Below are positions 34,646-43,828 of a stretch of 64,000 nucleotides of DNA, piece by piece. The DNA comes from Cohnella sp. GbtcB17. Lineage in GTDB: Bacteria; Bacillota; Bacilli; Paenibacillales; Paenibacillaceae. Each line of letters starts with the position of its first letter. Positions within the stretch are counted from its first letter, which is position 1. The position numbers and the translations under genes were made by a program. The notes below the pieces were generated by a model. The model was given only the letters and a program-made list of their open reading frames with translations. It made no database searches and was not told where the DNA came from. Where the stretch lies: assembly GCF_019091135.1 (NCBI RefSeq), contig NZ_JAGXJW010000046.1, positions 1-64,000 on the forward strand. Direction: 5' to 3'.

Positions 34646-35446
34646 ATGACATATATTAACGGCATCACGGGCAATTCTGTCGACCCGCGCATGTTGAAGC
34701 AGCTTTTGCTTGCGCAGCTTTCTTCAGGCATCGATCCGTTCGCGGGGAGCGCGGACGCGGTCACCTCGGGCGCCGGGGACGACAATTTGTTCACCCAGCT
34801 GCTCGCCCAGTACATGGGCGGCACGGGCGCATTCGGGAGCGGCGATACTTCTGCGCCGGCCGCCGCATCCGATTTTGCGAGTATCGCTCTGCCGTCTATG
34901 AACGCCGTATCCGGCGGGACGGGCCTCGCGTCATCCCTGCTAAATGCCCGTTCGAATGCGACGAGCGTTCTGAACAGCGTCGAGCCGGACGGCGCGGGCG
35001 AGTTCGCGGCGGACGCGAGCGCATCCACGTCGGCTTACGACGGTTTGATCCGGGCCGCCGCTGCGCGCTACGGGATCGATCCCGCGCTGATCAAGGGCGT
35101 CATCCAGACCGAGTCCTCTTTTAACCCGACCGCAGGCTCGTCGGCAGGCGCCAAAGGGCTTATGCAGCTGATGGATAGCACCGCGGCGGGCCTCGGCGTC
35201 CATGATTCGTTCGATCCTGCGCAAAATATCGACGGCGGCAGCCGTTACCTGTCTTACCTGCTGCGCAAGTACGACGGCAGTGAGATGACCGCGCTTGCCG
35301 CCTACAACGCAGGGCCGGGACGCGTCGACCGCATTGGCCTGCGCACCGACGAGGACGTGGCGGCTCGACTGTCCGAGCTGCCGGCAGAGACGCAGGCGTA
35401 TATCGGCAAAGTGCTGTCGGCGCGCAGCGGCTGGACGCTGCCGTAA
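34646..35446 (+). CDS. Lytic transglycosylase (SLT domain)
   Basis: The 266-residue protein has a C-terminal Slt/goose-lysozyme-like domain. It has the catalytic Glu in VIQTESSFNPTAGSSAGAKG, the GLMQLM motif, NIDGGSRYLSYLL and AAYNAGPGRV. It cleaves the glycan backbone of peptidoglycan. The N-terminal 110 residues are low-complexity (G, S, A, D) with no signal peptide, so export may be by another route. A TACAAT at 34602-34607 would put the transcript start after the ATG at 34619, favouring ATG 34646. Confidence 0.88.
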   Translation: MTYINGITGNSVDPRMLKQLLLAQLSSGIDPFAGSADAVTSGAGDDNLFTQLLAQYMGGTGAFGSGDTSAPAAASDFASIALPSMNAVSGGTGLASSLLNARSNATSVLNSVEPDGAGEFAADASASTSAYDGLIRAAAARYGIDPALIKGVIQTESSFNPTAGSSAGAKGLMQLMDSTAAGLGVHDSFDPAQNIDGGSRYLSYLLRKYDGSEMTALAAYNAGPGRVDRIGLRTDEDVAARLSELPAETQAYIGKVLSARSGWTLP

Positions 35447-35492
35447 GCGACGGCTCACCAGATTACTGAGCGCTGACGCGAGAAGGGGATCA

Positions 35493-35526
35493 GGGCGGCT
35501 TCGTGCCGCCCTTGGTCTTTTTCTTT
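35493..35526 (+). terminator. Terminator after the lytic transglycosylase
   Basis: GGGCGGC-TTCGT-GCCGCCC hairpin (35493-35511) and a T-rich tail to 35526. Confidence 0.75.
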
Positions 35527-35548
35527 GTTTGCGGCAAAGAAAGGAAAT

Positions 35549-36712
35549 ATGCTATTGAAAACCTATTACTTCGATCATAGCGCTTCGACGCCGCCCTATG
35601 AATCCGTTATCCGTACGGTCGCCGAGCTGATGGCGGAGCACTATGCGAATCCTTCGGCGCTTCATCGGGCCGGCACCGATGCCGGCAAGCTGGTCGAGCG
35701 CGCCAGATCGGCCGTCGCCGCGCTGCTCGGCGCGGCGACGGCCGAGGTCGTCTTTACGTCAGGCGGCACGGAGAGCAACAATCTGGCATTAAAGGGCATA
35801 CTGGGGCAGACGGGCCGCAAGGGCAAGCACCTGATCACGACGGCGATCGAGCATTCCTCGGTGCATGCGACGGCCAGGCAGCTCGAGAGCGAGGGCGTTC
35901 GCGTCACCTATCTGATGCCCGATGCCAACGGCCGGGTCAGCCCTGCGGAAGTCGCCGCAGCCATAGCCGAGGATACTGTGCTTGTGAGTGTCATGCACGT
36001 CAACAACGAGACGGGCGCGCTTCAGCCGATCGACGAGATCGGCGAGCTGCTCCGCGGCCATCCGCGCATCCGGTTCCATGTGGACGGCGTACAGGCGGTC
36101 GGCAAGGTGCCATTCGACTGGGCGCGGTCACGCGTGGATCTGTACAGCGCGTCGGCACACAAGTTCAGAGGGCCGAGAGGCGCCGGCTATTTGCTCGTGC
36201 GCGAAGGGCTGAAGCTTCGCCCGCTGCTCGCGGGCGGCGGCCAGGAGAGCGACATTCGCAGCGGCACGCACAATTTGCCGGGCATCGTAGGCATGGCGCA
36301 GGCGCTTCGCCTCGCCCTCGAATCGATGCCGGAGCGGCGCGCGCGCATGTACGAGCTTAGGCGCAGGCTGATAGACGCCGTGTGGGACATTCCCGAGCTC
36401 GTGCTCAACAGCCCCGCGGACGCCGACCTCGCCTCCCCGCAGATCGTCAACCTTTCTTATCCGGGGATGCGGCCGGAAGTGCTGCTTCATATGCTCGAAG
36501 AACACGGCGTGCTCGTATCGACACAATCGGCCTGCTCGTCCAAGAGCCTGAAGCCGAGCCGCATCCTGATGGCGATGGGACTGGGCGAAGCGAGGGGAGC
36601 CGGGAGCATCCGGGTCAGCTTCGGCGACGAGCATGACACCGGGGATATCGATACGCTGGCCGAGCGGCTGCGGATAACCGTAGCCAAGCTGAAGCCGCTG
36701 GAAAGGGACTAG
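35549..36712 (+). CDS. Cysteine desulfurase (NifS/IscS-like), ThiI partner
   Basis: This PLP enzyme of 387 residues removes sulfur from cysteine as persulfide. Motifs are H102 in AIEHSSVH, HVDGVQAVGK, the PLP lysine K205 in SASAHKFRGPRG, and the persulfide cysteine C329 in STQSACSSKS. ATG 35549 follows AAAGAAAGGA. It is followed after 3 bases by thiI. In Bacillus a dedicated desulfurase (NifZ) next to thiI feeds tRNA 4-thiouridine synthesis, and the same role is inferred here. Confidence 0.93.
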   Translation: MLLKTYYFDHSASTPPYESVIRTVAELMAEHYANPSALHRAGTDAGKLVERARSAVAALLGAATAEVVFTSGGTESNNLALKGILGQTGRKGKHLITTAIEHSSVHATARQLESEGVRVTYLMPDANGRVSPAEVAAAIAEDTVLVSVMHVNNETGALQPIDEIGELLRGHPRIRFHVDGVQAVGKVPFDWARSRVDLYSASAHKFRGPRGAGYLLVREGLKLRPLLAGGGQESDIRSGTHNLPGIVGMAQALRLALESMPERRARMYELRRRLIDAVWDIPELVLNSPADADLASPQIVNLSYPGMRPEVLLHMLEEHGVLVSTQSACSSKSLKPSRILMAMGLGEARGAGSIRVSFGDEHDTGDIDTLAERLRITVAKLKPLERD

Positions 36713-36715
36713 ACG

Positions 36716-37942
36716 ATGAATTTTGATTATTTGCTCGTTCGGTTGGGCGAGCTCACGCTCAAGGGACGCAACCGCGGCAAGTTTGAATCGCTTATGCTCG
36801 GCAAGATCAAGCAGGCGCTGGCGGAATACCCGGAGCTGACGTACGAGAGCTCGTTCGGCCGCGTATATATTAAGTTGAATGGGGCGGACGGTTCGCTCGT
36901 CCTGTCCAGATTGACCGACGTGTTCGGGATCTGGACGATCAGCCCGGTGTTAAAGGCGAAGCACGATCTCGAAGAGATTCGCAAGGCTGCGCTGACCGTC
37001 ATGGACGCGCACCGGCCGGTGCCTTCGACCTTCAAAATGAGCGTGAAGCGCGCCTGGAAGGCATTCCCGCACGATTCGATGGAAATGAACCATCTGGTCG
37101 GCGCCCATGTGCTGCGCAACACCCCGTCGCTTCGGGTGGACGTGCGCGAGCCGGACGTCGAGCTGCGGCTGGACATCCAGCAGCAGGGCGTCTTCGTCTA
37201 CTGCACGGTCGTGCCCGGTGCTGGGGGATTTCCGCTCGGCATGAACGGCAAGGCGATGCTGCTGCTGTCCGGCGGCATCGACAGCCCCGTAGCCGGCTGG
37301 ACCGCGATGCGCAAAGGGCTGGAGATCGAAGCCGTGCATTTCCACAGCTACCCGTTCACGAGCCAGCAGGCGACGGATAAGGTCGTCGCTTTGGCCCAGC
37401 GGCTGGCCTACTACGGCGGGCGCATCAAGCTTCATCTCGTGCCGTTCACCGAGCTGCAGACGCTGCTGGCGCAGCAGAAGCAGGATCACTTGATCATTAC
37501 GCTGATGCGGAGGTCGATGCTGAGAATCGCGGAGCGCCTCGCGGAACGGTCGGGCGCGCTCGCGCTTGTCACGGGCGACAGCCTCGGCCAGGTGGCCAGC
37601 CAGACGCTGGGCAGCATGAACGTCATCGGGCGGACGGCTTCGCTGCCGCTGCTTCGGCCGCTCGTCATGATGGACAAGCTCGAGATCATCCGGATCTCCG
37701 AGCGGATCGGTACGTACGAGACGTCCATTTTGCCCTACGAGGATTGCTGCACGCTGTTCGTGCCCAAATCGCCGGCTACCAATCCGAACTTGCGCGTCGT
37801 CGAAGGCATCGAGCACACGCTCGGCGAGCAGCTCGAGCGTCTGGTGGCCGAGGCGGTGGCGGGGACGGAGACGGTCGTCATGACGGCGCAGGGAAAGGAA
37901 GACAAACATCCGCAGGCAGCGCCTGAGGATAGGTGGTTTTAA
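36716..37942 (+). CDS. thiI: tRNA 4-thiouridine synthetase ThiI
   Basis: ThiI (408 residues) adenylates U8 of tRNA and inserts sulfur. The N-terminal ferredoxin-like/THUMP part (about 1-165) begins FDYLLVRLGELTLKGRNR. The PP-loop is LLLSGGIDSP (182-190). It has no C-terminal rhodanese domain, as in Firmicutes, so the persulfide must come from the partner enzyme upstream. The motif YEDCCTLFVPKSP is present. The gene ends at a strong terminator. Confidence 0.95.
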   Translation: MNFDYLLVRLGELTLKGRNRGKFESLMLGKIKQALAEYPELTYESSFGRVYIKLNGADGSLVLSRLTDVFGIWTISPVLKAKHDLEEIRKAALTVMDAHRPVPSTFKMSVKRAWKAFPHDSMEMNHLVGAHVLRNTPSLRVDVREPDVELRLDIQQQGVFVYCTVVPGAGGFPLGMNGKAMLLLSGGIDSPVAGWTAMRKGLEIEAVHFHSYPFTSQQATDKVVALAQRLAYYGGRIKLHLVPFTELQTLLAQQKQDHLIITLMRRSMLRIAERLAERSGALALVTGDSLGQVASQTLGSMNVIGRTASLPLLRPLVMMDKLEIIRISERIGTYETSILPYEDCCTLFVPKSPATNPNLRVVEGIEHTLGEQLERLVAEAVAGTETVVMTAQGKEDKHPQAAPEDRWF

Positions 37943-37955
37943 GCAAGATGAACAA

Positions 37956-38003
37956 AAGCCTATGCGGGCCTGTTGTCGCCCCGCATAGGCTTATTTTTTA
38001 TTC
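37956..38003 (+). terminator. Terminator after thiI
   Basis: Stem AAGCCTATGCGGG / CCCGCATAGGCTT (37956-37992) followed by ATTTTTTATT. A second downstream A-rich and GGGCCCGGG-type segment may act on the opposite strand for the TerC gene. Confidence 0.85.
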
Positions 38004-38053
38004 TAAAAAAAAGAGCCGGGCCCGGGCGGGTTCGGCTCATCAATTCGATAACG

Positions 38054-38776
38054 TTAAGGCGTATTCGGAGACTTCAGCTTGCGGGCTGCGTTTTTGCGGT
38101 TTTTGGCGGCGTTGCTCCAGATGCCGAGCGCCAGCACCGCGATAACGATGACGATGATGAACGACCAGTTCGTCGGGTCGTTGTCGAACAGCTGCTCGAA
38201 CTTCTTCTCGTGGGTGATCATCTTAGCCGCGGTATACGCCAGAACCGCAGAGCCGATATAGATGATCCACGGGAATCGTTTGATCAAATTGACGAAAAGC
38301 GTACTGCCCCATACGACGATCGGGATGCTGATGAGCAACCCGAGGATGACCAGCAGCGTACTGTGATCCGCTGACTCGCCGCCGGAAGCGGCGCCCGCGA
38401 CGGCGATAACGTTGTCGAGGCCCATCGCGGCGTCGGCGATGACGATCGTGCGGATGGCGCTCCATAGACTGTTGCCGGCTTCGACATGCTCGTGCGATTC
38501 TTCCTGGACGAGCAGCTTGTAGGCAATCCAGATGAGCACGACGCCGCCGACGGCGAGCAGAAACGGTATTTTAAGCAAATATACGATCAGCAGCGTCGCG
38601 ATCACCCGGATGATGACGGCGCCGGCCGTTCCCCACAAAATCGCCTTTTTCTGGCTCGCCTTGGGCAAATTCCGCGCAGCCAGGCCGATCACGATCGCGT
38701 TGTCTCCCGCGAGCATCAGGTCGATCAGGACGATCGTGATCAAAGCGGTAAAAAATTCGGCGTTCAAAAAATCCAT
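38054..38776 (-). CDS. TerC family membrane protein (YjbE/YkoY-like)
   Basis: This 240-residue protein has seven or eight helices. The TerC signature LMLAGDNAIVIGLAARNLP lies near the N-terminus and DAAMGLDNVIAVAGAA in the middle, each with membrane aspartates that could bind a metal. Firmicute TerC proteins are implicated in Mn(II) export or metalation of secreted enzymes. It is divergent from a second TerC gene 133 bases away. No yybP-ykoY manganese riboswitch was recognised in that short gap. Confidence 0.9.
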   Translation of the reverse strand: MDFLNAEFFTALITIVLIDLMLAGDNAIVIGLAARNLPKASQKKAILWGTAGAVIIRVIATLLIVYLLKIPFLLAVGGVVLIWIAYKLLVQEESHEHVEAGNSLWSAIRTIVIADAAMGLDNVIAVAGAASGGESADHSTLLVILGLLISIPIVVWGSTLFVNLIKRFPWIIYIGSAVLAYTAAKMITHEKKFEQLFDNDPTNWSFIIVIVIAVLALGIWSNAAKNRKNAARKLKSPNTP

Positions 38777-38909
38777 TTCCGACCCTCCAGCGTTGAATTG
38801 ATAAACGGTTATACGGCGAGCGGACGAGAAGGATTCAAAAAAATGCCGCGCCGACTCCTTTCATATTAACACGGGCCTGTACATATAACAGGGGGAGGGG
38901 GTGCGCTCC

Positions 38910-39584
38910 ATGGATTTGTGGGGTCAAATGGTCGTGTTCGCGCAAATCGTGCTCATTAATCTGCTGCTCAGCGGCGACAACGCCGTCGTAATCGCCATGG
39001 CCGGACGAAGGCTGCCGCCCGCACAGCGGCGGCGCGCCGTATGGTGGGGGGCGGCCGCAGCCGTGCTGCTTCGGTGCGCGCTCACCGTGCTTGCCGCTTT
39101 GCTGCTCGACATCCCTTATTTGCAGACGGCCGGCGCCGTTCTGTTATTCGTGATTGCCTACAAGCTGCTGACGGACCATAAGGAAGAGATAAGCGCCGGC
39201 GCGGGCGCGATCACGCTCGCGGGCGCCGTATGGACGATCGTGGTTGCCGACTTCGTCATGAGCTTGGACAACGTGCTCGCCGTCGCCGCCGTCGCCGGCG
39301 GGGATACGGCGCTGCTTTTGATCGGCATCGCCATGAGCATACCTATCATTATTTGGGGTAGCTCGTTTATTATGCATCTGCTTGACCGGTATCCTTTTCT
39401 TTTGTATGCGGGCGGCGCGCTGCTGGCCTATGCAGCCTGCGAAATGGCGCTGAAGGACAAGGGACTCGAACCGCTTTTTGCGCCACTCAGCGAGAACGGA
39501 TTGCGGGCGCTGCCCTTCGCGGCGGTGGCCGCGCTTCTGTCCGCGGCGCTATGGATGAAGCGCAGAGGCCGCGTCCATTCGTGA
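38910..39584 (+). CDS. TerC family membrane protein, second copy
   Basis: The 224-residue paralog carries NLLLSGDNAVVIAMAGRRLP and DFVMSLDNVLAVAAVAGG, the same two aspartate motifs as the divergent neighbour, and seven or eight helices. ATG 38910 follows GGGGGAGGGGG; an in-frame GTG at 38901 overlaps that site and is less likely. Role as for the first copy, by inference. Confidence 0.9.
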   Translation: MDLWGQMVVFAQIVLINLLLSGDNAVVIAMAGRRLPPAQRRRAVWWGAAAAVLLRCALTVLAALLLDIPYLQTAGAVLLFVIAYKLLTDHKEEISAGAGAITLAGAVWTIVVADFVMSLDNVLAVAAVAGGDTALLLIGIAMSIPIIIWGSSFIMHLLDRYPFLLYAGGALLAYAACEMALKDKGLEPLFAPLSENGLRALPFAAVAALLSAALWMKRRGRVHS

Positions 39585-39713
39585 CAGCATTGTGGCTTTT
39601 CAACTTTTTTAAAGGTGTCGAACTAGTTTTTTACCCCGACTTCCATTAAACTGTTAGATAAAAGAAACGAATTTCGTTCGTTCGCATCAGACAAGCGAAG
39701 TGGGGGAGACGCG

Positions 39714-40208
39714 TTGAACAAGCAATCCGCCGCGGTCGGAATTTGGATTTTGGCTGCGGGATTGATCATTTTGCTCGGCAAGCTGGGCGTCTTTTCATTT
39801 ATCGGAGCGATATTTTGGCCGATCCTGATATTAATTGTCGGCATATTGCTGCACGTGCTTTTTTTCGGCGGCATCGTGCCGGCCGTCACGCTGGTGCCCG
39901 CCGGCATTCTGACCGGTTCGTCGCTCCTGCTCATGATCGGCAATTGGTTCGGCTGGGGATCGATGCGGTATCTATGGCCGCTCTTTTTGCTGTCGATCGC
40001 GATCGGCTTGTACGAATACGCCGTATTCGGCGTCGGCAAGAACCGCACGGTATGGAATGCGGCGATGGGCATCGGCGCCCTTTCGCTCCTGTTGTTCGCC
40101 ATCATGCTGCTGTGGACGTGGGCCATTTACCTGCTCGCCGCCGCCTTGATCGGATTCGGGGTCTGGCTCGTTCTGAGCAGGCGCAAGCCGCGAAGGCGCC
40201 GCCGTTGA
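39714..40208 (+). CDS. Four-to-six-helix membrane protein, LiaI/LiaF-like region
   Basis: This 164-residue protein is almost wholly hydrophobic with five or six helices and a very basic C-terminus (RRKPRRRRR). The start is TTG 39714 after GGGGGAGACGCG. The pattern of paired helices with WPILILIVGILL resembles the LiaF/DUF5668-type membrane region, but I do not claim membership. No partner gene reveals its function. Confidence 0.6.
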   Translation: MNKQSAAVGIWILAAGLIILLGKLGVFSFIGAIFWPILILIVGILLHVLFFGGIVPAVTLVPAGILTGSSLLLMIGNWFGWGSMRYLWPLFLLSIAIGLYEYAVFGVGKNRTVWNAAMGIGALSLLLFAIMLLWTWAIYLLAAALIGFGVWLVLSRRKPRRRRR

Positions 40209-40237
40209 CGCTTTCGCCGGAGGTCGAGAAGAGAGGG

Positions 40238-40266
40238 TTGGCAATTGGGCCCGCTTAGCGTATAAT
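40238..40266 (+). promoter_or_regulatory. typA promoter
   Basis: TTGGCA (40238-40243), 17-base spacer, TATAAT (40261-40266), a near-consensus SigA promoter. It gives a leader of about 135 bases before typA. Confidence 0.8.
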
Positions 40267-40406
40267 TGAAGGGATGTAGACAACGTCGGCCTCGCGTCGG
40301 CGTTTTGTGTTGGACACGGTAAATTAGGGGCGGCCGGTTCGCGTCAGTCTAAGCGGGCTTGCCGATCGTAATGAATACAGATATAAAAATTACAAGGAGT
40401 GGAACC

Positions 40407-42248
40407 ATGCAACAAGAACAAATCCGCAATATCGCCATTATCGCGCACGTCGACCACGGGAAAACGACGCTCGTCGACCAGCTTCTGCGCCAATCCGGCA
40501 CGTTTCGCGAGAATGAGCAAGTCCAGGAGAGAGCGATGGATTCCAACGATCTCGAGCGGGAACGCGGCATTACGATCCTGGCGAAGAACACCGCCGTGCA
40601 TTATAAGGATCACTTGATCAACATCGTGGATACGCCCGGACACGCCGACTTCGGCGGCGAAGTCGAACGGATCATGAAGATGGTCGACGGCGTTCTGCTC
40701 GTCGTCGACGCGTTCGAAGGCTGTATGCCGCAGACGAAGTTCGTGCTTCGCAAGGCGCTTGAGGCGGGCCTGACTCCGATCGTCGTCGTCAACAAGATCG
40801 ACCGTCCGGCAGCCCGCCCGGCCGAAGTCATCGACGAAGTGCTCGAGCTATTCATCGAGCTCGAGGCGAATGACGAGCAGCTCGAATTCCCGGTTGTCTA
40901 CGCTTCCGGCCTGAACGGCATCGCAAGTCTCGACGCCGGCACGCTCGGCACGACAATGGAGCCGCTGTACGAGACGATCATCGAGAAGATCCCGCATCCG
41001 ACCGAAGATCAGGACGCGCCGCTGCAGTTCCTCGTGACGCTGCTCGACTACAACGAGTACCTGGGCCGCATTCCGATCGGCCGCGTCAACCGCGGCAAGA
41101 TCCGCCAGGGACAACCTGTCGCCGTCCTCGACCGCGAAGGCAAGATCCGCCAGGCGCGCATCGAAAAGCTGTTCGGCTTCCAAGGCCTGAAGCGCGTCGA
41201 GATGGAAGAAGCGGCAGCCGGCGATATCATCGCGATCGCCGGTATCAAGGACGTCAACATCGGCGAGACGGTCGCCGACCCGGCGAACCCCGAGGCGCTG
41301 CCGGTGCTCAAGATCGACGAGCCGACGCTGCAAATGCGGTTCCTCGTCAACAACAGCCCGTTCGCGGGCCGCGAAGGCAAGCATGTCACCTCGCGCAAGC
41401 TGCGCGAGCGCCTGTTCAAGGAGCTTGAGACAGACGTGGCGCTGCGCGTCGACGAGACCGACAGCCCCGACGCCTTCGTCGTCAGCGGCCGCGGCGAGCT
41501 GCATCTCGGCATTCTGATCGAGAATATGCGCCGCGAAGGTTACGAGCTGCAGGTGTCGAAGCCTGAAGTTATCATCCGCGAGATCGACGGCGTCAAAAGC
41601 GAGCCGATCGAGCGGCTGCTGATCGATGTGCCTGAGGAGAGCATGGGCAACGTCATGGAGAGCCTCGGCACGCGCAAGGCCGAGATGGTCAACATGATCA
41701 ACAACGGCAACGGCCAGGTTCGCTTGGAGTTTCTGATCCCGGCCCGCGGCCTGATCGGCTACCGGACCAACTTCCTGACGATGACGCGCGGTTACGGCGT
41801 CATGAATCACGCGTTCGACAGCTACGGCCCGGTCGTCGGCGGCCAGGTTGGCGGACGTCACCAAGGCGTGCTCGTCGCCAGCGAATCCGGATCGTCGACG
41901 GTATATGGCATGATGGGCGTCGAAGACCGCGGCATTATGTTCGTCGAGCCGGGCACGGATATTTACGAAGGCATGATCGTCGGCGAGCATACCCGCGACA
42001 ACGACATCATCGTCAACATTTGTAAGGAAAAGGCGCTCAACAATATCCGCACGGCGAACAAGGAAGAGACGGTCAAGCTGAAGACGCCTCGCCTGATGTC
42101 GATGGAAGAAGCGCTCGAGTACTTGAACGACGACGAGCTGTGCGAGATCACGCCGAAGTCGATCCGCCTGCGCAAGAAGCTGCTGAACAAGAGCGAGCGG
42201 GACCGCTACGACAAGCAGCGCAAGATGATGGCCGAATCCGGCGTCTGA
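40407..42248 (+). CDS. typA: Ribosome-associated GTPase TypA/BipA
   Basis: TypA (613 residues) is a translational GTPase related to EF-G, involved in 50S assembly and stress adaptation. Motifs are AHVDHGKTT, RGITILAKN, DTPGHADFGGEVERI and NKIDRP. The C-terminal BipA-specific part contains SRYDKQRKMM-like basic residues. ATG 40407 is set by ACAAGGAGTGG at 40392-40402; the frame is open upstream to 40359. ylaH follows after 35 bases, as in Bacillus (ylaG-ylaH). Confidence 0.96.
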   Translation: MQQEQIRNIAIIAHVDHGKTTLVDQLLRQSGTFRENEQVQERAMDSNDLERERGITILAKNTAVHYKDHLINIVDTPGHADFGGEVERIMKMVDGVLLVVDAFEGCMPQTKFVLRKALEAGLTPIVVVNKIDRPAARPAEVIDEVLELFIELEANDEQLEFPVVYASGLNGIASLDAGTLGTTMEPLYETIIEKIPHPTEDQDAPLQFLVTLLDYNEYLGRIPIGRVNRGKIRQGQPVAVLDREGKIRQARIEKLFGFQGLKRVEMEEAAAGDIIAIAGIKDVNIGETVADPANPEALPVLKIDEPTLQMRFLVNNSPFAGREGKHVTSRKLRERLFKELETDVALRVDETDSPDAFVVSGRGELHLGILIENMRREGYELQVSKPEVIIREIDGVKSEPIERLLIDVPEESMGNVMESLGTRKAEMVNMINNGNGQVRLEFLIPARGLIGYRTNFLTMTRGYGVMNHAFDSYGPVVGGQVGGRHQGVLVASESGSSTVYGMMGVEDRGIMFVEPGTDIYEGMIVGEHTRDNDIIVNICKEKALNNIRTANKEETVKLKTPRLMSMEEALEYLNDDELCEITPKSIRLRKKLLNKSERDRYDKQRKMMAESGV

Positions 42249-42283
42249 TCCGGACGAACGCTTAGCAACGAGGAGGGGCGCCA

Positions 42284-42589
42284 GTGCAAACGTGGTTTCA
42301 TGACCACCCCGTCGTATCGTACCTGCTGATCTTGGCTTTTACGATCTATATCTTTAACGCCGTCTTCAGGATGGGCAAGCTGCCGATCCTGAAGGAGATC
42401 ATCGTGCATATCATCATGGCGATCGGGTGCCTCGTGCTCCTCCTGCTCCAGCTCGACAAGCTGCCGATCATTCAGTGCATGTCGGTCGCCGTCGTCATGA
42501 TGCTGATGCTTCGCGGCCGCCAGATGTACGACAAATGGCGGGCCAAGCGGGGCGGCGCCGAAGCGGCCGTCAAGCGGACGGAATCCTAG
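42284..42589 (+). CDS. ylaH: YlaH-like membrane protein
   Basis: This 101-residue protein has three hydrophobic helices and a basic C-terminus. The start FHDHPVVSYLLILAFTIYIFN and the location directly after typA match YlaH of Bacillus. The start is GTG 42284 behind GAGGAGGGG. Function unknown. Confidence 0.85.
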   Translation: MQTWFHDHPVVSYLLILAFTIYIFNAVFRMGKLPILKEIIVHIIMAIGCLVLLLLQLDKLPIIQCMSVAVVMMLMLRGRQMYDKWRAKRGGAEAAVKRTES

Positions 42590-42610
42590 AATCGAATGTG
42601 CTCCGGCGAA

Positions 42611-42648
42611 CCCCGGGAGAGCCCGTGCTCTCCGGGATTCGCCTTTTT
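42611..42648 (+). terminator. Terminator after ylaH
   Basis: CCCGGGAGAGC / GCTCTCCGGG hairpin (one bulged G) followed by CCTTTTT. Confidence 0.75.
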
Positions 42649-42670
42649 AATTCACGGAAGAGGTGAAGCG

Positions 42671-43753
42671 ATGAGTTCCAACACGCCGCTGCCGCCGCGC
42701 CGCAGTTCCGGCGCCGCGAACGCAACTGTCAGGACGAATCCTCCGAAAAAGAAAAAAAAGAAATGGCCTCGTATTGTTTTTACGCTCGTACTGCTCGTCA
42801 TTCTAGGGCTTGGCGCATATGCATATTCTCTGTGGAGGGAGCTTGGCGGCGCGCTCGACGACGCGTCGTCTGGTGCTTCGACGCAGACGGTGCCGTCCGA
42901 GGAGAAGGCGCAGAACAAGCCGCTGGCGTTATTGCTGCTCGGCATGGACTACCGGCCCAAGATCGGCGGCATGAACACGGACGTCGTCATGGTGGCCGCC
43001 TTCAATCCGAAGTCGAACACGGCGACGGTCGTGACGATTCCGCGGGATTCGGACCTGCAGCTGGACGGTTATTCGACGCAAAAAATCAACGCTTTTTATG
43101 CTAGATTTCATAAAAAAAGCGACGCCAAAGGCGATGAGGCTGACGCCTACGCACGCGACGAGATGAAGCAAATGCTCGGCAAGTTTTTCGACATCGACAT
43201 CAAGTACGCGTCCGTGCTGAAGTTCAAAGGCTTCGTCGACATCGTCGACAAACTCGGCGGCGTCACCGTTAACGTCGACAAGGACATGCGATATGTCGAC
43301 AATGCGGACGGGACCAATATCGACCTGAAGGCGGGAGAACAGAAGCTGAATGGCGAGGACGCGCTCGGCTTCGTGCGGTACCGCAAATCGAATCGGGGCA
43401 CCGCGGCGTCGAGCGACTTCGAACGCAACGAGCGCCAGAGCCAGGTGCTCGGCGCCGTCGTCGACAAGATGAAGTCGTTCGGCGGCTTGACCAAGCTGGG
43501 CGGCGTCATCGACGTTGCCGGTAAAAATCTCGTGACGGACATTCCAAAAGCGCAAATCACGAACATGTTAAAAACATATTATGATATCAAGCGCGAGGAC
43601 ATCCGCTTCATCCCGCTCACGGGCGTCTGGAAAAGCCCTTATGTGTACCTGGACCAAAGTTCGGTGGCGGAAGCGAAGGCTGCGCTTGCCGAAGAGATGT
43701 CGCCCGAAGGCCGCGCTGCGACGCCGGCTGCGACGAACGCAGAAAAGCAATAG
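42671..43753 (+). CDS. LytR-CpsA-Psr (LCP) family protein
   Basis: This 360-residue protein attaches anionic glycopolymers (teichoic acid-like) to peptidoglycan in other Gram-positives. A basic cytosolic segment (NPPKKKKKKWPR) is followed by one TM helix (about 35-55) and the external LCP domain. Motifs are LLGMDYRPKIGGMNTD, VTIPRDSDLQL, KINAFYARF and ALGFVRYRKS. ATG 42671 follows GAAGAGGTG. It is the last gene before a 320-base stretch holding the probable 6S RNA. Confidence 0.92.
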   Translation: MSSNTPLPPRRSSGAANATVRTNPPKKKKKKWPRIVFTLVLLVILGLGAYAYSLWRELGGALDDASSGASTQTVPSEEKAQNKPLALLLLGMDYRPKIGGMNTDVVMVAAFNPKSNTATVVTIPRDSDLQLDGYSTQKINAFYARFHKKSDAKGDEADAYARDEMKQMLGKFFDIDIKYASVLKFKGFVDIVDKLGGVTVNVDKDMRYVDNADGTNIDLKAGEQKLNGEDALGFVRYRKSNRGTAASSDFERNERQSQVLGAVVDKMKSFGGLTKLGGVIDVAGKNLVTDIPKAQITNMLKTYYDIKREDIRFIPLTGVWKSPYVYLDQSSVAEAKAALAEEMSPEGRAATPAATNAEKQ

Positions 43754-43792
43754 CCGAAGCCGCCTAAACCGCGCGAACCGGGCGGGCATCGC

Positions 43793-43822
43793 TTGGCCTC
43801 CCAGGGAGGCCTATGCTATACT
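43793..43822 (+). promoter_or_regulatory. Promoter of the 6S-like RNA
   Basis: TTGGCC (43793-43798), 18-base spacer, TATACT (43817-43822) with TGC before it (extended -10). The spacer contains the perfect inverted repeat GGCCTCCC-A-GGGAGGCC (43795-43811). Confidence 0.7.
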
Positions 43823-43828
43823 GAGAGC

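Noticed and set aside
40370..40384. TCGTAATGAATACAG before typA, resembling a Zur box
   Set aside because: Only the left half fits well; the right half breaks the palindrome, and typA has no known zinc link.
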